Source: Myxocyprinus asiaticus
Taxonomy: Eukaryota; Chordata; Actinopteri; Cypriniformes; Catostomidae
Direction of reading: 5' to 3'
Assembly (NCBI RefSeq): GCF_019703515.2
Contig: NC_059348.1
Location: forward strand, 25,443,656-25,507,655
Length of the DNA: 64,000 nt
How positions within the stretch are numbered: the first letter of the stretch is position 1; each line of letters begins with the position of its first letter. The notes under the pieces are model-generated. The model saw nothing but the letters and a program-made list of their open reading frames with translations. It was not told where the DNA came from and searched no databases. The position numbers and the translations under genes were made by a program. Positions 36,652 through 47,989 of the stretch are shown here, piece after piece.

Positions 36652-36935
36652 TTAAAGGGATAGTTCATCCCAAAATTAAAATTCCCTTCATTTACTCCAA
36701 ACCCGTTTGACTGACTGACTTCTGTAAAATATACATTTAGATTTTAAGCAGAATGTTAGCCTTAACATTCTATAGGAAAAATATGCAATGAAAGTAAATG
36801 ATGACTGAAACTAACATTCTGCCTAACATCTCCTTTTGTGTTCCATGGTAGACGGTAAGTCATATGGGTTTGGAACAACATCAGGGTGAGTAAATGTTGA
36901 CTGAATTTTCATTTTGGATGAACTATCCCTTTTAA
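36652..36935. mobile_element. Short MITE of the 'GGGATAGTTCACC' family (Q)
   Basis: TTAAAGGGATAGTTCATCCC at the left and GGATGAACTATCCCTTTTAA at the right are inverted repeats. The arms also pair internally (CCAAACCCGTTTGACTGAC against CATATGGGTTTGGAACAACA). About 284 bp, non-coding, TTAA at both borders. Confidence 0.8.
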
Positions 36936-37681
36936 TTTTGTTCCAACAAGCCTCTCCTGCAAATATAACTCTATCATACTTTTAAGGACTAATGTTCTAT
37001 GCATGTGCCCTTTAGGAAAACAAATTCTGTTTGTCTTTCAGGCACTTTAGAAATTGCTTGGATTCTTTCGGCTGGATTAATCTGTCTGATTCAGATATGT
37101 AGTGTGATTGATGCATTTTTACTACGTGAAGTCTCACTAAGTGCAGTGACTCATTTGGGACAATGTAATGGACTTAGGACTTCTGCACAAGGTATTTGCA
37201 TTGCATTATCTCCCTTAGTGCTTGAGTCCTGACAATGAAGCTCCACTCAGAGACAATACAGTTTTAACCACATATAGGATTGACGTATGGAGAAGTGCCC
37301 AGGCAGGAAAAGTCAGAAGTGATGCATAACTGTTTGAGGACAGAAGTCTGTGCTGTCATCACTCACTGAAGCCAATAATTAAAGTTGCTTGGAATCAAAA
37401 CAAACTAGACAGACCGCCGGTGTGACCCTTCTTCAGTGTAACCTGCTGCCCTGATTTCAGTAAAAAGCATTACAGAGAAACCTTGATCTAGATCTGCTGG
37501 AATGTGAGTGAATGGTTAGATCTTTATAATTAATTAAAAGTGTAATGAACTGTACAGTACATGTAGTGTCCCCAAAAAGTGTTTGGATATACTTAATCCA
37601 AACTTGAAAATGAATTAATGTCTTCGCATTAAATAGCAAAATATTAATTTATTTTAAGGAAATGTAGTACAAACCCACTTC
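36936..37681. other. Intergenic, no gene seen
   Basis: AT-rich sequence between two transposons with no homology I can recognise. Confidence 0.4.
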
Positions 37682-38398
37682 TTAACCCTTGTGTTGTGTT
37701 CATTTTGTGCTAACACATTTTGGGTTCCTGGTCAAAAATGACCGGCCCACTAAGATTGTTTATAAATCTCTCATATTGCATATATTATCGGAAAATATCG
37801 CTTTAGATCTTTTTTCAACTTCTTTTTTAGTAATTATGGTTACTAATAGGTTTTGTACTCCTTTTTTTGAACATATTTAAAAATATATATATATTTTTAT
37901 GGATAGAAGGATTAATTGAGTTTATACCGGGCCAGTGGGGGGCACTTCCTGTGGAAAAATAAATAAATATAATTACATAAATTAATAACCCCTTGCTTGA
38001 TCTGAACAAAATAGGTGTCATTTCAAAGCTTAGAATCTGGACTTTACAATGCATATAACTGATCCTACCAACTCTTAAACAATCCTTTTTAATTTGCTGA
38101 CAAATAAAAACTGTTTCGTTCTCATCATTTGCAGATTTTTTATCACAACAATTATATTCAGAGTTGGTAAAACCATAAAAAAGATGAGATAGCTATGTGT
38201 TATATGTCACTGGAAAGATGTCAGTTAGTAGAATGCAATGAGCATATTTTTTTTTCTCTCAGAGGCCAAACTGCAGTGAGTACAGTTGAAGTCAGAAATT
38301 TACATATACTTATGTAGGTTGAAGTCATTAAAACTCATTTTTTTAACCACTCCACAGATTTCATATAGCAAACTTTAGTTTTGGCAAGTTGTTTAGGA

Positions 38399-39019
38399 CC
38401 GGGGGCCGAGAGGGGGTGCTAGGGGGGTCCACAGAAAATTAAAAAAAATAAAAGTGTAAAAATGTAGAAAAAAAGTTTAACATTACAGAATTTGACATTA
38501 TTACAGTTTCACACTGCATGCTTTCTAAAGACTGTTTGGAAATGAGATTAATCATGATTATCTTTTTCTGCTGACAGTCATAGTTTATAACCTTAAAAAA
38601 AAGAAACTGCATATAGGTTTGTGATGGAAAAAAATTAAAATATTGAAACTTTAGCTGTCAACTTTAGCTTGCTCACAAGGGGTTGTGAAAGCATTATACA
38701 AATATATTTAAATTTAACTGTTTATTTTCAGGTTGATATATAAAGATTAATTGTGAAAATAATATAAGAAATTAGATACATTGTAAACTTCATACATAAT
38801 AAATATTTTTGGAGATAATATTTTACAGATTATTTTAATAATTTCTTTTGACATTAATACAATGAGAATATTATTATTTCATTTCTCACGCAGTAAAATT
38901 GGGTCTTTATGCATGGAAATATAAAGCTGCCTTTATACTGTATTTTTGGAAGGGGGGTCCCTTGCAAGGATATTAGCATATTTGGGGGTCCTTGGCATCG
39001 AAAGGTTTGAAAACCCGTG
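38399..39019. mobile_element. hAT-like element nested in the Sleeping Beauty-like copy
   Basis: Interrupts the left repeat region between GTTTAGGA (38391-38398) and GTTTAGGG (39020-39027), a near-perfect 8-bp duplication. The uninterrupted order is visible at 29.4-29.6 kb. The right end, read inward, starts CACGGGTTTTCAAACCTTTC; the left end is G-rich (CCGGGGGCCGAGAGGGGGTG) and only weakly matches. AT-rich, non-coding body. Confidence 0.65.
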
Positions 39020-39284
39020 GTTTAGGGCATCTACTTTGTGCATGACACAAGTAATTTTTCCAACAATTGTTTCACTTTTAATCGACTATATCACAATTCC
39101 AGTGGGTCAGAAGTTTACATACACTAAGTTAACTGTGCCTTTAAGCAGCTTGGAAAATTCCAGAAAATGATGTCAAGCCTTTATGCAATTAGCTTTTGAT
39201 AGGCTAATTGGAGTCAATTAGAGGTGTACCTGTGGATGTATTTTAAGGTCTACCTTCAAACTCAGTGCTTCTTTGCTTGACATC

Positions 39285-40313
39285 ATGGGAAAATCAAAAG
39301 AAATCAGCCAAGACATCAGAAAAACAATTGTGGACCTCCACAAGTCTGGTTCATCATTGGGAACAATTTCCAAACGCCTTAAGGTACCACGCTCATCTGT
39401 ACAAACACTAGTACGCAAGTATAAACACCATGGGACCACGCAGCCATCATACCGCTCAGGAAGGAGACGCATCCTGCCTCCTAGAGATGAATGTAGTTTT
39501 GTGCGAAAAGTGCAAATTAATCCCAGAACAACAGCAAAGGACCTTGTGAAGATGCTGGAGGAAACAGGTAGACAAGTATCTATATCCACAGTAAAACAAG
39601 TCCTATATCGACATGACCTGAAAGGCTGCTCAGCAAGGAAGTTGCTACTGCTCCAAAACCACCATAAAAAAGCCAGACTACAGTTTGTAAGTGCACATGG
39701 GGACAAAGATCTTACTTTTTGGAGAAATGTTCTCTGGTCTGATGAAACAAAAATTTTACTGTTTGGCCATAATGACCATCGTTATGTTATGGGTGAGGCT
39801 TGCAAGCCAAACAACACCATCCCAACCGTGAAGCATGGGGGTGGCAGCATCATGTTGTAGGGGTGCTTTGCTGCAGGAGGGGCTGGTACACTTCACAAAA
39901 TAGATGGCATCATGAGGAAGGAAAATTATGTGGATATATTGAAGCAGCATCTCAAGACATCAGCCAGGAAGTTAAAGCTCAGTTAAAATGTAAAAAGTTA
40001 AAATGGGTCTTCCAAATGGACAGTGACCCCAAGCATACCTCCAAAGTTGTGGCAAAATGGCTTAAGGACAACAAAGTCAAGGTATTGGAGTGGTCATCAC
40101 AAAGCCCTGACCTCAATCCGATAGAAAATGTTGTGGGCAGAAATGAAAAAGCGCGTGCGATCAAGGAGGTCTACAAACCTGACTCAGTTACATCAGTTCT
40201 GTCTGGAGGAATGGGTCAAAATTCCAGCAACTTATTGTGAGAAGCTTGTGGAAGACTACCCAAAACTTTTGACCCAAGTTAAACAATTTAAAGGCAATGC
40301 TACCAAATACTAA
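39285..40313 (+). pseudogene. Sleeping Beauty-like transposase, disrupted
   Basis: Starts MGKSKEISQDIRKTIVDLHK. Two helix-turn-helix units follow (KRLKVPRSSVQTLVRKYKHH; RTTAKDLVKMLEETGRQVSI), then the catalytic domain with [43 protein letters not shown] and SPDLNPIEN. Damage: a small deletion after RYVMG, a stop replacing Trp after GGGSIML at about 39858, a stop near 39984, and a frameshift after NPIEN. The QMDSDPKH motif has Ser where Asn is usual. Ends GNATKY. Non-functional. Confidence 0.9.
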
Positions 40314-41114
40314 CAAAGTGTATGTAAACTTCTGACCCACTGGGAATGTGATGAAACAAATAAAAGCTGAAATTAATCATTCTCTCTACTATTATTCTGA
40401 TATTTCACATTCTTAAAATAAAGTAGTGATCCTAACTGACCTAAGACAGGGAATGTTTTCTATGATTAAATGTCAGGAATTGTGAAAAACTGAGTTGAAA
40501 TGTATTTGGCTAAGGTGTATGTAAACTTCTGACTTCAACTGTATTAGTGTATGAAATTTCCACTGACACACATAAATATAATAAACAGGAGTGGCTTTTT
40601 GTCACGTTTTTCCTTATTAATACCTAAAACATACATATAACATGGACAGTGACATATCGTAACTTACAGCAGACTATTCTGATTCAAACGAGCCCAAACG
40701 CAACACAATATAAGTAGATCTTGAAAAATTATTCAAAGAGTGTACACGGAAATACGATGCACAAAAGGGCACTCAACACATTGTGTGTGTGCACATGTCT
40801 GAGGACTTTGTGTGTGCAAACGCACATCCACATATGTGCTCAGCTAAAGGATTGGGATGCTCCTGAATACTTAATATTTTTGTATTTTTTAGTCTAATCC
40901 ATTCATTTCCAAATCATTTTCATTTTTGAATGGGAACACAAGTAACAAAGTGAAATACCCAATTTAAAGGGTACAGGTTTGTGTGTGTTTTCAGATACCA
41001 GATGTGAACAAAGTCAAGGAATTTCATTCCAAATGGAATAAGTAAAAAAAAAAAAAAAAAAACCTTGGAAAACAAAAGTCGTCCAGGTCAAAATGACCAG
41101 AACATAATGGTTAA

Positions 41115-41510
41115 GCAAACCATTTCACAAAACGTTTGTTAGGTTTCAGTTTCAAATAATAGATATATTATCATTTGCATAACCTCATGTTGTATCATAT
41201 ATCAGAGCACAAACAAAGATTTATTTTGAAGGATACTGTATATGATGTGGTTTTTTCCATACAATACAATACAAAGTCAGTGGAGTCCAGGCCTTCCTGG
41301 TGGATGACAAAGTCTTTCTGGGACTCATTACCAGCCCTGCAGACTATGCAGAGATTCATGAGGAACTAAAGAGGAGGTTCTAATGGATGTCCATATCAAT
41401 ATCGATGAACTGACATGATTGTTGCTTTGTAGACAGTGAAAAACACTGACCCTAATGAACACACAAGCAAAAATACACATTTAAAGATCACATAGAATCT
41501 TTTTACCATC
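41115..41510. other. Intergenic, no gene seen
   Basis: AT-rich spacer after the TTAA-flanked MITE. A short coding-like phrase at about 41270-41380 (VFLVDDKVFLGLITSPADYA-like reading) has too little context to assign. Confidence 0.3.
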
Positions 41511-41815
41511 CATTCATCTTCTATAGCCACTTGTCTTATGCAGCGTCGCGGGTAGTGTTGGAGCCTATCCCAGCTGTCTTGGGCCGAAGGCAGGGAAACA
41601 ACCTGGACAGGTGGCCAGTCCATCACAGGGCAACACACACAGACATACACGTTCACACTCTCACCAACGGGCAATTTAGGGTCTCCAATTAACTTAACTT
41701 GCATGTCTTTTTGGACTGGGGGGGAAACCAGAGAACCCGGAGGACACCCACGCGAACACGGGAAGAACATGCAAACTCCACACAGAAAGGCTCAATTGAG
41801 CCGGGACCGGGATAA
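41510..41815 (-). repeat. Teleost interspersed repeat, LINE 3'-end-like
   Basis: Contains the phrases CATCCATTCATCTTCTATAG, TGGAGCCTATCCCAGCTGTC, GGGCAATTTAGGGTCTCCAA and GAACATGCAAACTCCACACA. I recognise this as a very common fish genomic repeat, probably the 3' part of a LINE (RTE-like). Orientation and clade are uncertain. Non-coding. Confidence 0.6.
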
Positions 41816-42600
41816 TCCTTTCATCATTTACATTTTGTTAAATGACAGACAAGAGAATTAAAAGTGAAACAAAAGCAACATCATCTAATAAATGTGGTCC
41901 CATTGTATAACAATTACTTTTCCCAACCTAGAAAGAAAGAAAAGATTTAAATATGCCAGATTTCTGTCTGTACTTCATAAATCACATCCTCTCAATGTCA
42001 CTATAATGCCGACACAGACGTAAAGATATGGTCTCAGATTTCAGCCAAAGAACATGGTGTACATGTGGTACATGTTCTGCTTGACAACTGATTTTAGGCT
42101 TGCACTCACATGCTCTTTATGTATGGTGAACACAGTGTTCCTCAGTGGAGCCCTGATTTAGGAGGCACCTCTATTGAAAAAGAAAAAAAAAACACTGTAG
42201 CAACAGCACACCAACAATTGTCCCAGATGCCCAAACAGTGGCACAATGCCCAGGCTCTCAGATTTGGCTAAAGAGTCTCCATCACTCCCCAAATAAAGAT
42301 GAAAGTGATGGAAAGTATACACTTATAGAGCACCAATAACAACACAGCACATTTTGTACTTTTGTCTGATTGGCTGAGGAAGTTTAATTCAGTACAGAGT
42401 GACCATTTATCTAACAACAAAACGGTTTTGTGATTTGAACATGAACGTGCCTGCATGTGCATAACAGCAATAATGTAGCAACAGTAACTTTTTATTACTT
42501 TATTTTGCATATTATAAACAAAACAGCCTGTGCAGTAACATAATAAAATACTTGAAGATTACTGTTTATGGTGTAATGGGTCCATTGAACGCAGGGAGGG
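41816..42600. other. Intergenic, no gene seen
   Basis: No coding or structured-repeat signal recognised. Confidence 0.4.
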
Positions 42601-42606
42601 TTCATT

Positions 42607-42712
<106 letters not shown>

Positions 42713-42927
42713 GGATCAGATGGTTAAAGACAACTGTGTTTGCACAGATAATAAAAAAATTCTGTTGTGGAGTGTTGACAGAGTACAAAGAAGCATTTCC
42801 TGAAACTCCCTGTTCCAGATCGTGGAGAGAAGAAAATGAAGAACATAAGCTCCTTATACACCTGATACATGTGTTACATATGAGGCCACCCTAGTTACAT
42901 ACGAGTGTATACTGTATGTATGTATAT

Positions 42928-43610
42928 ACCATTGTGCTCAAAAGTTTGCATACCCTGGCAGAAATTGTGAAATTTTGGCATTGATTTTGAAAATATGACT
43001 GATTGGCAAAAACACTGTCTTTTATTTAAGGATACTGATCATATGAAGCCATTTATTATCACACAGTTGTTTGGCTCCTTTTTAAATCATAATGATAACA
43101 GAAATCACCCAAATGGCCCTGATCAAAAGTTTACGCACCCTTGAATGTTTGGCCTTGTTACAGACACACAAGGTGACACACACAGGTTTAAATGGCAATT
43201 AAAGGTTAATTTCCCACACCTGTGGCTTTTTAAATTGCAATTAGTATCAGTGTATAAATAGTCAATGAGTTTGTTAGCTCTCACGTGGATGCACTGAGCA
43301 GGCTAGATACTGAGCCATGGGGAGCAGAAAAGAACTGTCAAAAGATCTGCGTAACAAGGTAATGGAACTTTATAAAGATGGAAAAGATTATAAAAAGATA
43401 TCCAAAGCCTTGAAAATTCCAGTCAGTACTGTTCAATCACTTATTAAGAAGTGGAAAATTCGGGGATCTCTTGATACCAAGCCAAGGTCAGGTAGACCAA
43501 GAAAGATTTCAGCCACAACTGCCAGAAGAATTGTTCGGGATACAAAGAAAAACCCACAGGTAACCTCAGGAGAAATACAGGCTGCTCTGGAAAAAGACGG
43601 TGTGGTTGTT
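42928..43610 (+). mobile_element. Tc1-like transposon (family A), 5' half only
   Basis: Left terminus ATTGTGCTCAAAAGTTTGCA, then the same leader as the copy at 12.5 kb, and a clean HTH half of the transposase from 43317 ([40 protein letters not shown]). It breaks abruptly at 43610 within the DGVVV codons, where unrelated transposon sequence begins. The catalytic half and right terminus are absent. Confidence 0.88.
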
Positions 43611-43740
43611 TACCTACTATTCATGCGATTATCTAATCAGCCAATCGTGTGGCAGCAGTGCAATGCATGAAATTATTGATCAGATACGGGTCAGGAGCTT
43701 CAGTTAATGTTCACATCAGAATGGGGAAAAATTTGATCTT
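43611..43740 (+). mobile_element. Fragment of a second Tc1-like family
   Basis: TTATCTAATCAGCCAATCGT, CAGATACGGGTCAGGAGCTT and GGGGAAAAATTTGATCTTAG are, from memory, the 5' region of the same teleost Tc1-like family whose termini form the MITE at 17944-18154. Only about 130 bases are left, sandwiched between two other Tc1 relics. Confidence 0.6.
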
Positions 43741-43754
43741 AGTGATTTCAATAT

Positions 43755-44836
43755 ATATATTCATAAAGCATTCAGACCCCTTCATTTTCTTCACATTTTG
43801 TTATGTTGCAGCCTTATGCTAAAATGCTTTTAAAACATTTTTTGCACATCAATCTACACTCCATACCCCATAATGACAAAGCAAAAAACAGATTTTTGAT
43901 AACTTTGCAAATTTATAAAAAAAATATGCTTTGACACTTGAAATTTAGTTCAGGTGAATCCTATTTCTCTGGATCATCTTTGAGATGTTTCTACGCTTTG
44001 TTTGGAGTCCACTTGTGGCAAATTCAATTGATTGGACATGATTTGGAAAGGCACACACCTGTTTATATAATGTCTCACAGCTGAAAATGCATATCAGAGC
44101 CAAAACCAAGCCATGAGGTCAAAGGAACTTCCTGCAGAACTCAGGGACAGGACTGTGTCGAGGCACAGATCTGGGGAAGGCTACAACATTTTTTTGGCTG
44201 CATTGAATGTTCCCAAGAGCACAGTGACCTCCATAATTCTTTAATGGAAGAAGTTTAGAACAACTAGGACTCTTCGTAGAGCTGGCCGCCAGGCCAAACT
44301 GAGCAATCGGTGGAGAAGGGGCTTGGTAAGAGAGGTGACCAAGAACCCGATGGTCACTCTTGTTGAGCTCCAGAGATCATGTGTGGAGATGGGAGAAATT
44401 TGCAGAAGGACAACCATCATTGCAACACTCCACCGATCTGGGCTTTATGGCAGAGTGGCCAAACGGAAGCTTCTTTTCAGTGTAAGACACATGGACGGTC
44501 CCCATCCAACCTTACAGAGGTTGAGAGGATATGCAGAGAAGAATGGCAGAAAATCCCCAAATCCAGGTGTGCAAAGCTTGTCGCATCATACCCAAAAAGA
44601 CTTGAGTCTGTTATCGGTGCTTCAACTAAGTACTGAGTTAAGGGTCTGAATACTTATGACAATGTGATATTTCAGTTTTTTCTTTTAATAAATTTGCAAA
44701 GTTATCAGAAATCAGGTTTTTGCTTTGTCATTATGTGGTATGGAGTGTAGATTGAAAAATTATTTAAAGCATTTTAGCAATAGGCTTTAACAACAAAATG
44801 TGGAAAAATGAAGGGGTTTGAATACTTTATGAATGC

Positions 44837-44840
<4 letters not shown>
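43755..44840 (+). mobile_element. Tc1-like transposon (family D), internally deleted
   Basis: Left end TATTCATAAAGCATTCAGAC and right end GGTTTGAATACTTTATGAAT form terminal repeats; inner pairs TCTACACTCCATACCCCATAAT / ATTATGTGGTATGGAGTGTAGA support this. The transposase starts near 44113 (MRSKELPAELRDRTVSRHRS), has a stop near 44243, and continues LVREVTKNPMVTLVELQRSC to about 44480. It then jumps to the last codons (PHPTLQ frame to EVERICREEWQKIPKSRC and SVIGASTKY), so the catalytic domain is deleted. Confidence 0.85.

Positions 44841-44869
<29 letters not shown>
44839..44869. repeat. (TG)n microsatellite
   Basis: About 15 TG units abutting the end of the Tc1-like relic. Confidence 0.9.
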
Positions 44870-44873
<4 letters not shown>

Positions 44874-45740
44874 TTTTGGAATAATGTACAGATTTTGCTG
44901 TTTCGGGAGGAAATTGGTATTTCAATTCACCAAAGTGGCATTCAACTGATCACAATGTATAGTCAGGACATTACTGATGTAAAAAACAGCACCATCACTA
45001 TTTGAAAAAAAAAAAATTTTTGATCAAATCTAGACAGGCCTCATTTCCAGCAGCCATCACTCCAACACCTTATCCTTGAGTAATCATGCTAAATTGCTAA
45101 TTTGGTACTAGAAAATCACTTGCCATTATATCAAACACAGCTGAAAGCTATTTGGTTCGTTAAATGAAGCTTAACATTGTCTTTGTGTTTGTTTTTTAGT
45201 TGCCACAGTATGCAAAAGACTGGCATGTCTTAAGGTCAATATTAGGTCAAAAATGGCAAAAAAAAAGTTTGCTTTTTTTCCAAAAAAGCCTTTAATATGT
45301 TGTTTAGGTTGTTTAATGCAAGCATAGATTTAAAGAAAGGCATAGATTTGGTGGTTGTAATGGTGGGGAATCTTCATATGAAACCTTCGCAACTGGTTTT
45401 GTGGCAAGTTCCACTGTGACAACTCTTGTGCAATTGTCTCTCAAAGCATGAAAAACTGATTGTTCAGTGCAATGTGTTTGGAAACAGTCTGAGAACTGTT
45501 TCATCCTGTACACACACAAACACTGAGATTTTTGCATGTGAAAATGCAGTTGAAATGAGGTCTCTAACTCTTACTGCCAGTGAACATCTGCATTATGCTG
45601 TCATCTGCATTTGAGAGGCAGACTGCGTCACACTACATGTGCAGATGATGAAATGATTATTGCTTAGTGACCAGCTTAATAGCTCAGAACAGTTTAAAAT
45701 GAACATCAAACCACATTCTCCGCATATTACAAAAATTTAA
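44870..45740. other. Intergenic, no gene seen
   Basis: No convincing coding, RNA-gene or repeat signature. Confidence 0.4.
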
Positions 45741-45744
45741 ATAC

Positions 45745-46418
45745 TTAAAGGGACAGTTGACTAAAAATGGAAATTCTCTCATCATTTACTCACCCTCATG
45801 CCATCCCAGATGTGTTATGTTCTTTCTTCTGCAGAAAACAAATGAAGATTTTTTTGAAGAATATCTCAGTTCTGTTGGTCCTTACAATGCAAGTGAATGG
45901 TGGCCAGAACTTTGAATCTTCATAAAGCACATAAAAGCAGCATAAAAGTAATCCATACGACTCCAGAGGTTTAATCTGTCTTCAGAAGCGATATGATAGG
46001 TGTGGGTGAGAAACAGAACAATATTTAAGTCCTTTTTTACTATAAATTTCCACCTTTAACCGACCAGTAGGTTGTGATATGCACAAAGAAAGTAAATCAC
46101 CAAAAAAAAGAAGAATATGTGAAAGTGGAGATTTATAGTAAAAAAAGCACTAACATATTGATCTGTTTCTCACCTTTCATATCGCTTCAAAAGATTGAAC
46201 AGTGGAGACATTTGGATTACTTTTATGCTGTCATTGTGATTTTTGGAGCTTCAAAGTTCTGGTCACCATTCTCTTGTGTTGTATGAACCTACAGAGCTGA
46301 AATTTTTTCTAAAAATCTTTGTGTTCAGCAGAAAAAAGAAAGTCATACACATCTGGGATGGCATGAGGGTGAGTAAATGATGAGAGAATTTTCATTTTGG
46401 GGTGAACTGTTCCTTCAA
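45745..46418. mobile_element. MITE of the 'GGGATAGTTCACC' family (Q), long copy
   Basis: Left end TTAAAGGGACAGTTGACTAA at 45745 and right end TTTGGGGTGAACTGTTCCTT near 46415 are diverged inverted repeats. The two halves mirror each other: CATGCCATCCCAGATGTGTT against CACATCTGGGATGGCATGAG, and AGCGATATGATAGGTGTGGG against CACCTTTCATATCGCTTCAA. Non-coding, about 670 bp. Confidence 0.8.
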
Positions 46419-47327
46419 TAGATTTCAAAGAATAGATTTTCCATTAATAGATTTTCCAAACATCTTTTGTGTTCCTCAGAAGAAACCATGCAGGTTTAAA
46501 ATAACACAAATGTGAGTAAATGATGACCAAATTTTCATTTTTGGGAGTTCAGGTTACGATTCAGAAATCACTATGGTTACTGAACAGATCTAATAAGGTT
46601 TGAGTGTTTCTGTAATACGGCCCCTGATTCTGATTTTGTTAAAGGGCGATTGAGAATGAAATTGACTCTTATCTCTCCCAACGAGTCAAAAGAATAATTT
46701 TTGATCTGTGAAAATGTCAGACCACTTTAAAGGTCATATGGCGATTCTGTGGGGTTTTTGCACAAATGCATGGCCCATCTTTGATGTGGGAGGCTACTGC
46801 TCTTGATCCTTTCAAAGCAGCAGGGTGTGACTGGCCCCTGCCATGACCTGACTGCATAGAGATTGAGTGCCCTATGTGTGCTAGTAAAAGCACATTTCTG
46901 AGACTCCAGTGAGGGTCAACTGCACTCTTGCTGTGAGGTTGTAAAATCCATTATGAATGGGTACATATCAAATGAATCACAACTGACACAGATGACCCAA
47001 CATAGACAGCCAGTGTGACTACATGAACCAAATGGCCAGACTCTCTTTTCTTGACATATAAATGACTGGTAGGTAACCTGAGGTCAGGTTAATAGGGTGC
47101 TTGGGAAAAGCCACAGTCTCTAAGACTTACGCAACAGGACATGCACAGAAGCATAGGGAGAGATGGCAAAATGGAGATTTGTGGATGGGAACAGAACAGG
47201 ACTGTGTGAAATTGCCATTAAGAGGCAAGGCGATGCCATCTGGCATGGGATTAAGGGAATTTATGGGAGGGGTTTTGTGCAACAGTGATGATTCTGCTCT
47301 CATCTTTGAACTTGTCACACAGCAATA
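46419..47327. other. Intergenic, no gene seen
   Basis: Contains small leftovers resembling the family Q right arm (ATGTGAGTAAATGATGACCA near 46510). The rest is unassigned. Confidence 0.4.
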
Positions 47328-47989
47328 CACTCAAAAAAACACTCAATTCAATCATGGACAGTGGTTCCACACGTTTGAAATGAGCTCTCTTAATTTTGAA
47401 TTACCATTCAAATTTATTTGAAGTATTTAATTTCAATTTGAATACTTCAAGTAGAAAGTAACTGAATTAAGTAAACTCAACAAGATTTAACATCTCAAAA
47501 TAACTCAAATGAAACTCTTTTAGTAATATGCTTAATGTTATCATGCTAACGCTTGTGAGAAGCACTCCTGAGTGCAACTTGGTCACTATGGTATTGTTAG
47601 TACAGCAATTGCTCAATGGATAAAGCAATATGTAGAATACTCCAAATGTATTGGTGCTCAACCTAGGCTCAAGCTCCAACATGATTTAACCCCCAAAACA
47701 ACAACAGAAATTCTTGTAAATCGCACCATAACAAAACATGAACACTAACCAGTCTCCCCCTTTATATTCATCTTGCAAAAAGACACATAAAACAACACTT
47801 AACTCCTCTGCACAGTTTCAGTTGAACTAACAAAGAGTATTAATGTTGTCCCAATGCAAATGGATTAAGTAAAGCAGACAAGACACTTTTTTTGCTTAAA
47901 GTTCCCTTTGGTTTCATATTTTTGGAATAATATGAACATGGGAGGATTGAGTAAAACTGACTATAGTGAAATATAATTTTTTTTGAGTG
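47328..47989. mobile_element. MITE with CACTCAAAAAAA termini, second copy
   Basis: CACTCAAAAAAACACTC at 47328 and TTTTTTTTGAGTG ending 47989 are inverted repeats with TA on both outer borders, suggesting Tc1/mariner-type mobilisation. The AT-rich body has no coding potential. Same termini as 14155-14388. Confidence 0.6.

Larger units (their letters stand above)
38283..40541 (+). mobile_element. Sleeping Beauty-like Tc1 transposon, both ends present
   Basis: Outer termini CAGTTGAAGTCAGAAATTTA (38283) and AAACTTCTGACTTCAACTG (ending 40541), flanked by TA. Inner direct repeats TCAGAAGTTTACATACACTA (about 39107) and GTATGTAAACTTCTGACCCA (about 40321) give the IR/DR structure of the Sleeping Beauty/Tdr1 group. 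A transposase pseudogene lies at 39285-40313. A 621-bp hAT-like insertion separates the outer left repeat from the rest. The closest relatives by sequence memory are salmonid and cyprinid SB-type elements. Confidence 0.92.
37686..41110. mobile_element. TTAA-flanked (piggyBac-like) MITE hosting nested transposons
   Basis: The left end CCCTTGTGTTGTGTTCATTT at 37686 and the reverse complement of the right end (CCATTATGTTCTGGTCATTT) match. Both contain a GGTCAAAAATGACC / GGTCAAAATGACC palindrome a little inside. Both borders carry TTAA (37682-37685 and 41111-41114), the piggyBac-type target. Its own sequence is at 37686-38280 and 40544-41110; the rest is a younger Tc1 insertion. No transposase is visible. 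Confidence 0.65.
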
